Assembly: GCA_905215665.1 (NCBI GenBank)
Contig: CAJMQR010000047.1
Location: 1-8,581, forward strand
DNA from: an uncultured bacterium
GTDB taxonomy: Bacteria > Bacillota > Clostridia > Oscillospirales > Oscillospiraceae
Length of the DNA: 8,581 nt
Reading direction: 5' to 3'
Shown: piece after piece, positions 4,906-8,581 of the stretch
Position numbering within the stretch: position 1 is the first letter of the stretch
Layout of the letters: every line of letters starts with the position of its first letter
Notes under the pieces: generated by a model
What the model was told of the DNA's origin: nothing
The model's input: the letters and a program-made list of their open reading frames with translations, nothing else
Databases searched by the model: none
Made by a program: the position numbers and the translations under genes

Positions 4906-5802
4906 ATGAAGAAAATCACAGGCTCCATCGTGGCACTGGTCACTCCGTTCAATCAGGATGGTTCCGCGGACTACGGCAGGCTCCGCGAGCTGGTAGACTG
5001 GCATATCGCAAATAAAACCGACGCGCTTCTGGTGCTCGGAACCACCGGCGAGACGGCGTCCACCTCTCTGGAGGAGGACATCCGGACGCTCGACTGCGTC
5101 CTGTCTCAGGCGTCCGGCCGCGTTCCCGTCATTGCCGGCAGCGGCTCCAATTCCAGTGAAATGCAGAAGCACAAGAGCGTCATCTATTCCGAAATGGGCG
5201 CCGCTGCCCTGCTGTGCATCAGCCCGTACTATGTCAAAACCAATGAGGAGGGTATGTACCGGCATTTCATGATGTCGGCGGACGCGGCTTCTGCGCCCAT
5301 CATCCTCTATAACGTTCCGGGGCGCACCGGCTGCAGGATCTCTCCGGAGGTTGTGCGCCGCCTGTCCGTCCATCCCAACGTCATGGGCATCAAGGAGGCC
5401 AGCGGCGATATGTCCTATGCGATGAAGATCGCGCGCTACCTTTCGGACGATTTCGTGATGTACTCCGGCAATGACGACATCACCATTCCCCTGCTGTCTG
5501 TCGGCGCCTCCGGCGTCATCTCCGTCTGGGCGAACATCATGCCCCGGGAGGTGCACGACATGGTGACGGATTATCTCGAGGGCCGGCACGAGCAGGCGCT
5601 GCGGGAGCAGCTTCGCTGTCTGGATCTCATCAATGCGCTCTTTATGGAGGTCAATCCCATTCCCGTGAAGGAAGCCATGAACCTGATGGGCCTGAATGCC
5701 GGCTGTTATCGGATGCCCATGTATCCCATGGCGCCGGAGAACCGCAAAAAGCTGGCCGCCATTATGCGCGCCGCCGGCCTTCCCGTAAAGGAGGACGCTT
5801 GA
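4906..5802 (+). CDS. dapA: 4-hydroxy-tetrahydrodipicolinate synthase
   Basis: The enzyme condenses pyruvate with aspartate semialdehyde, the first committed step toward diaminopimelate and lysine, in the cytoplasm. The 298-residue TIM-barrel protein starts MKKITGSIVALVTPF. It shows the substrate-binding GTTGE (45-49, Thr46/Thr47), Tyr109 in SPYYVKT, Tyr135 and Arg140 in LYNVPGRT, and the Schiff-base Lys163 in GIKEASGD. These match E. coli Thr44/45, Tyr107, Tyr133, Arg138 and Lys161. Length and motifs are those of true DapA rather than sialate or KDG aldolases of the same fold, and the adjacent dapB supports this. The ATG at 4906 has AAGGAGG at 4891-4897 with 8-nt spacing. It is the first gene of dapA-dapB-hisS-aspS. 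Lysine feedback sensitivity cannot be judged by eye. Confidence 0.97.
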   Translation: MKKITGSIVALVTPFNQDGSADYGRLRELVDWHIANKTDALLVLGTTGETASTSLEEDIRTLDCVLSQASGRVPVIAGSGSNSSEMQKHKSVIYSEMGAAALLCISPYYVKTNEEGMYRHFMMSADAASAPIILYNVPGRTGCRISPEVVRRLSVHPNVMGIKEASGDMSYAMKIARYLSDDFVMYSGNDDITIPLLSVGASGVISVWANIMPREVHDMVTDYLEGRHEQALREQLRCLDLINALFMEVNPIPVKEAMNLMGLNAGCYRMPMYPMAPENRKKLAAIMRAAGLPVKEDA

Positions 5803-6516
5803 ATGAAGCTGTTCCTCAGCGGTTACGGTAAAATGGGGAAAATGGTCGAATCCCTGGCACTGGAAAAGGGCTGGGAGATTGTCGGCAAGGCCGACGTGAC
5901 CTGCCCGGAGGTCTACGACACCGCGCCGGGCGCGGACGTATGCGTCGATTTTTCCGGTGCGGGCGTGGCAGCCCGCCTCGCCGCCTATCTGCGGCGGACC
6001 GGAACGGCTCTGGTCAGCGGCACGACCGGCCTGACGGAGCCGGACTTCGACGAGCTTCGCAGCGTTTCCCGGCTGGTGCCGGTGATCTGGACCGCAAATT
6101 ACAGCACCGGCGTCGCCGTTCTGCGGCGGCTGCTCCGGGACGCTGCCGGAACGCTCCAGGACTGGGACAAGGAAATCGTCGAAATCCACCACAACCAGAA
6201 GGCGGACGCCCCCAGCGGCACGGCAAAGCTGCTTTTGCAGGAGCTGGACCCGACGGGGCAGGCGCAGGTGATGCACGGGCGCGAAGGCATCTGCGGTAAA
6301 CGCCGTCAGAATGAGATCGGCGTCTTCTCTCTCCGCGGCGGCACGGTCGCAGGAGAGCACACGGTCTACTTTTTCGGGGAAGACGAGACTTTGACCCTGA
6401 CCCATACGGCAGCCAGCCGGAAAATCTTTGCAGCCGGCGCGCTGCGCGCCGCGCAGGCGCTGTGCGGCAGGCAGCCGGGCTTCTACACGCTCGACGAACT
6501 GCTGTTTTCGAATTGA
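5803..6516 (+). CDS. dapB: 4-hydroxy-tetrahydrodipicolinate reductase
   Basis: The enzyme reduces the DapA product to tetrahydrodipicolinate with NAD(P)H. The 237-residue protein is at the short end for the family. It has the nucleotide-binding GYGKMGK (7-13), VDFSGAG (48-54), SGTTGL (72-77), ANYSTGV (98-104) and the catalytic signature EIHHNQKADAPSGTA (127-141; His129/His130, Lys133). A C-terminal nucleotide-fold closing segment GEHTVYFFGEDETLTLTHTA is also visible. The ATG directly follows the dapA TGA with no gap, and its AAGGAGG (5788-5794) lies inside the end of dapA, so the two are translationally coupled. The dinucleotide fold has no extra domain. Cofactor preference (NADH or NADPH) is not evident. 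Confidence 0.97.
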   Translation: MKLFLSGYGKMGKMVESLALEKGWEIVGKADVTCPEVYDTAPGADVCVDFSGAGVAARLAAYLRRTGTALVSGTTGLTEPDFDELRSVSRLVPVIWTANYSTGVAVLRRLLRDAAGTLQDWDKEIVEIHHNQKADAPSGTAKLLLQELDPTGQAQVMHGREGICGKRRQNEIGVFSLRGGTVAGEHTVYFFGEDETLTLTHTAASRKIFAAGALRAAQALCGRQPGFYTLDELLFSN

Positions 6517-6537
6517 TCATAATAAGGAAGAAACACA

Positions 6538-7896
6538 ATGGAAAAACTGAAACCGCGAACCCTCTCCGGCTTTATGGAGCTGCTGCCCGCACCGCAGCAG
6601 AAATTTGAGCGGATGCTGGAAATCCTGAGAAAAACCTTTTCGCTTTACGGCTTTACGCCCATCGATACGCCGGTGATCGAGTCGGCGGACATCCTGCTGG
6701 CCAAGGGCGGCGGAGAGACGGAAAAACAGATCTACCGCTTCCAGAAGGGTGATTCCGATCTGGCGCTGCGCTTTGACCACACGGTGCCTCTGGCAAAATA
6801 CGTCGCACTGCACGAAAACGAGCTCTGCTTTCCCTTCCGCCGCTACGCAATCGGCAAGGTCTACCGCGGCGAGCGCGCCCAGCGCGGCCGTTTCCGCGAG
6901 TTCTATCAGGCGGATATCGACATCATCGGCGACGGAAAGCTCTCCGTCATCAACGAGGCAGAGATTCCTTCCGTCATCTATAAGGTGTTTTCCGAATTTG
7001 GCCTGAAGCGTTTCTGCATCAGTGTGAACAACCGCAAAATCCTCAACGGCTTTTACGCGATGCTGGGCCTGACGGAGTGTTCCGGCGACATCATGCGCAC
7101 CGTGGACAAGCTGGATAAGATCGGCGCGGAGAAGGTCCGCACGATTCTGACGGAGGACATCGGCCTGTCTGACAGGGAGGCCGGCGAGATTCTCCGCTTC
7201 ATTGCGATCCGGGGGACGAATGCCGAGGTTCTTTCCGCCCTCGAGAGCTATCGCGGCAAAAATGAGGTCTTTGACACCGGGCTGGAAGAACTGACGGCCG
7301 TGACGAAGTACCTGTCCGCCTTCGGCGTTCCGGAAGAGAACTTTGCCGTGGATCTGACGATTGCCCGCGGGCTGGACTATTACACAGGCACCGTCTACGA
7401 AACGCGGATGCTGGAGCATCCGGAAATCGGCGCGATCTGTGCCGGCGGCCGGTATGACAATCTTGCGGAGTATTATTCCGACCGGAGTCTGCCCGGCGTG
7501 GGCGTCGCCATCGGCCTGACGCGGCTGTTTTATGTGCTGGACGAGCAGGGAATGCTGAATCCGGATCTGCCCACCGCGCCGGCCGACTGCCTGCTGATCC
7601 CCATGACCGAGGACGTCTCCGCGGCCGTGGCGCTGGCCACGCGCTTCCGCGAGGCCGGAATCCGCACACAGATTTATGCCGAGCAGAAAAAATTCAAGGC
7701 AAAAATGACCTATGCCGACCGTCTTTCCATTCCCTACGTCGTATTTCTCGGAGAAGATGAAATCGCGCAGGGGGTATGCTCTGTCAAGAATCTTCGAACC
7801 GGCTGTCAGGTCAGCCTTGCGCCGGAGGATGCGGCTGCACTGATTCTAAAGGGAATTTCTGAGCTGGAACACGGCTCCGTGATTTTAGAGAAATAA
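6538..7896 (+). CDS. hisS: Histidine--tRNA ligase, eukaryal/archaeal-like motif 2
   Basis: This class II synthetase charges tRNA-His. The 452-residue protein shows LRFDHTVPLAKY (77-88), motif 2 with KVYRGERAQRGRFREFYQAD (107-126), the HisA box ARGLDYYTGTVYE (276-288), the HisB box AGGRYDNL (302-309) and motif 3 GVGVAIGLTRL (320-330). The C-terminal anticodon domain (about 350-445) is present, so this is a full HisRS rather than a HisZ paralog. The RFDHTVP and REFYQADIDIIG forms resemble the eukaryal/archaeal-type HisRS branch. From memory, E. coli and B. subtilis have LRPEGTA and RQFHQ/RQFYQ followed by a GVE-type sequence. The start at 6538 has AAGGAAG at 6524-6530. Only 21 nt separate it from dapB, leaving no room for a T-box, which many Firmicute hisS genes have. 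Confidence 0.96.
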   Translation: MEKLKPRTLSGFMELLPAPQQKFERMLEILRKTFSLYGFTPIDTPVIESADILLAKGGGETEKQIYRFQKGDSDLALRFDHTVPLAKYVALHENELCFPFRRYAIGKVYRGERAQRGRFREFYQADIDIIGDGKLSVINEAEIPSVIYKVFSEFGLKRFCISVNNRKILNGFYAMLGLTECSGDIMRTVDKLDKIGAEKVRTILTEDIGLSDREAGEILRFIAIRGTNAEVLSALESYRGKNEVFDTGLEELTAVTKYLSAFGVPEENFAVDLTIARGLDYYTGTVYETRMLEHPEIGAICAGGRYDNLAEYYSDRSLPGVGVAIGLTRLFYVLDEQGMLNPDLPTAPADCLLIPMTEDVSAAVALATRFREAGIRTQIYAEQKKFKAKMTYADRLSIPYVVFLGEDEIAQGVCSVKNLRTGCQVSLAPEDAAALILKGISELEHGSVILEK

Positions 7897-7910
7897 TTGG
7901 GGGAATTTTC

Positions 7911-8581
7911 ATGACGCAATCAAGAACACACAACTGCGGCGAGCTTCGTATTTCCGACGCCGGCAAAACCGTGACGCTGGCCGGTTGGATGGAAAACGTC
8001 CGCGAGGTCGGCAGCAATCTGGCCTTTGTCGTCCTGCGTGATTTCTACGGCACGACGCAGCTTGTCATTGAAACGGAGGCGATGATGCAGGCCGTCCGCT
8101 CCATCAACAAGGAATCGACCATCCGCGTGACCGGCGTCGTCCGTGAGCGCGCCAGCAAGAACCCGAAGCTGGCCACCGGCGAAATCGAGGTCGTGCCGTC
8201 GGAGCTCCGGGTTCTCGGCCGCTGCCGTTATAACGAACTGCCCTTTGAGATCAACCGCAGCCGCGAGGCGGACGAGGCCGTCCGGCTGAAGTACCGTTAT
8301 CTCGACCTGCGCAACCCGGCTGTGAAAAACAACATCATCCTGCGCTGCAACGTGGTCGCCGCCCTGCGCAAGGCCATGACCGAGCATGGTTTTCTGGAGA
8401 TCACCACGCCCATCCTGACCGTTTCCTCCCCGGAGGGCGCGAGAGACTATCTGGTTCCCGCAAGGAAGCACCCCGGCAAGTTCTACGCTCTGCCGCAGGC
8501 GCCGCAGCAGTTCAAGCAGCTTTTGATGACCTCCGGCTTTGACCGCTATTTCCAGATCGCCCCCTGCTTCCGCGACGAGGA
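7911..8581 (+). CDS. aspS: Aspartate--tRNA ligase (3' partial)
   Basis: The first 223 codons of a class II AspRS are present and the gene runs off the window; bacterial AspRS is usually about 590 residues. The N-terminal OB-fold anticodon-binding domain spans about 1-105 (CGELRISDAGKTVTLAGW, VVLRDFYGTTQLVIE, ATGEIEV). A hinge with EEAVRLKYRYLDLRN-like sequence (here DEAVRLKYRYLDLRN) follows. The catalytic domain begins with HGFLEITTPILT, the aspartate-loop SSPEGARDYLVP, PQAPQQFKQLLM and motif 2 FDRYFQIAPCFRDE. The LRDFYG replaces the LRDREG of E. coli. Where P. aeruginosa-type non-discriminating enzymes carry His31, this protein has Val, and it has SKN at the second discriminating site. That hints at a discriminating enzyme but is not proof. 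The ATG follows hisS by 14 nt with a modest GGGGGA site at 7899-7904. The C-terminal half and the bacterial GAD insertion domain lie outside the window. Confidence 0.96.
   Translation, partial: MTQSRTHNCGELRISDAGKTVTLAGWMENVREVGSNLAFVVLRDFYGTTQLVIETEAMMQAVRSINKESTIRVTGVVRERASKNPKLATGEIEVVPSELRVLGRCRYNELPFEINRSREADEAVRLKYRYLDLRNPAVKNNIILRCNVVAALRKAMTEHGFLEITTPILTVSSPEGARDYLVPARKHPGKFYALPQAPQQFKQLLMTSGFDRYFQIAPCFRDE

Noticed and set aside
4833..5015. 60-codon upstream frame overlapping the start of dapA
   Set aside because: Its ATG lies inside the -10 element, it has no ribosome binding site and it is out of frame with dapA.
4879..6405. 508-codon open frame on the minus strand opposite dapA and dapB
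   Set aside because: This is a by-product of GC-rich codon use in dapAB. It is rich in His, Arg and Ala, has no recognisable motif, and the opposite strand is certain.
6517..7419. 300-codon minus-strand frame opposite hisS, and similar frames at 7920-8471 and 6014-6538
   Set aside because: They are mirror-strand shadows of hisS, aspS and dapB without initiation signals or family resemblance.
1..8581. CRISPR array, insertion sequence or a complete defence system
   Set aside because: No spaced repeats, transposase motifs or terminal repeats were seen. The only mobile-type content is the MuF/polyvalent remnant.

Overview
The window looks like ordinary chromosome from a Clostridia-type Firmicute of moderately high GC, possibly an Oscillospiraceae-like gut lineage. 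The clues are strong AAGGAGG ribosome binding sites, the rpsF-ssb-rpsR cluster, an S18 with a CxxC...CxxH set, a dapA-dapB pair followed by hisS-aspS, and a MuF-type phage fragment rich in polyvalent-protein domains. The genus is an inference; no 16S or taxon-specific gene is present.

Layout from left to right. (1) Positions 1-486 hold the 3' two-thirds of a YjjG/YfnB-type HAD phosphatase gene. (2) A strong sigma-A-like promoter, tRNA-Gln(CUG) at 576-649 and a perfect 15-bp terminator hairpin follow. (3) Positions 690-887 carry no gene. They are partly AT-rich and contain a perfect 10-bp inverted repeat and a second hairpin. (4) Positions 888-3492 (minus strand) are the decapitated remains of one large phage or mobile-element protein. 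A MuF (SPP1 gp7/Mu gpF-like) tail fragment is joined out of frame to a long open reading frame. That frame has an HExxH LPD-type domain, further polyvalent-protein segments and an apparently natural C-terminus. No other phage gene accompanies it. (5) The rpsF-ssb-rpsR operon (minus strand) occupies 3547-4608, with a consensus promoter, a structured leader and a strong terminator that directly abuts the phage remnant. (6) Divergently, dapA-dapB-hisS-aspS (plus strand) starts from an extended -10 promoter at 4809-4837 and runs off the right edge inside aspS.

How the genes work together. DapA and DapB perform the first two committed steps of the diaminopimelate/lysine branch. HisRS and AspRS are translation enzymes that appear to be co-transcribed with them, because the gaps are 0, 21 and 14 nt with no terminator or T-box between. 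S6, SSB and S18 form the classic replication/translation operon. The most unusual material is the orphan MuF/polyvalent remnant wedged between tRNA-Gln and the rpsR terminator, together with the unexplained palindromic sequence beside it. I found no convincing new complete system in this window.
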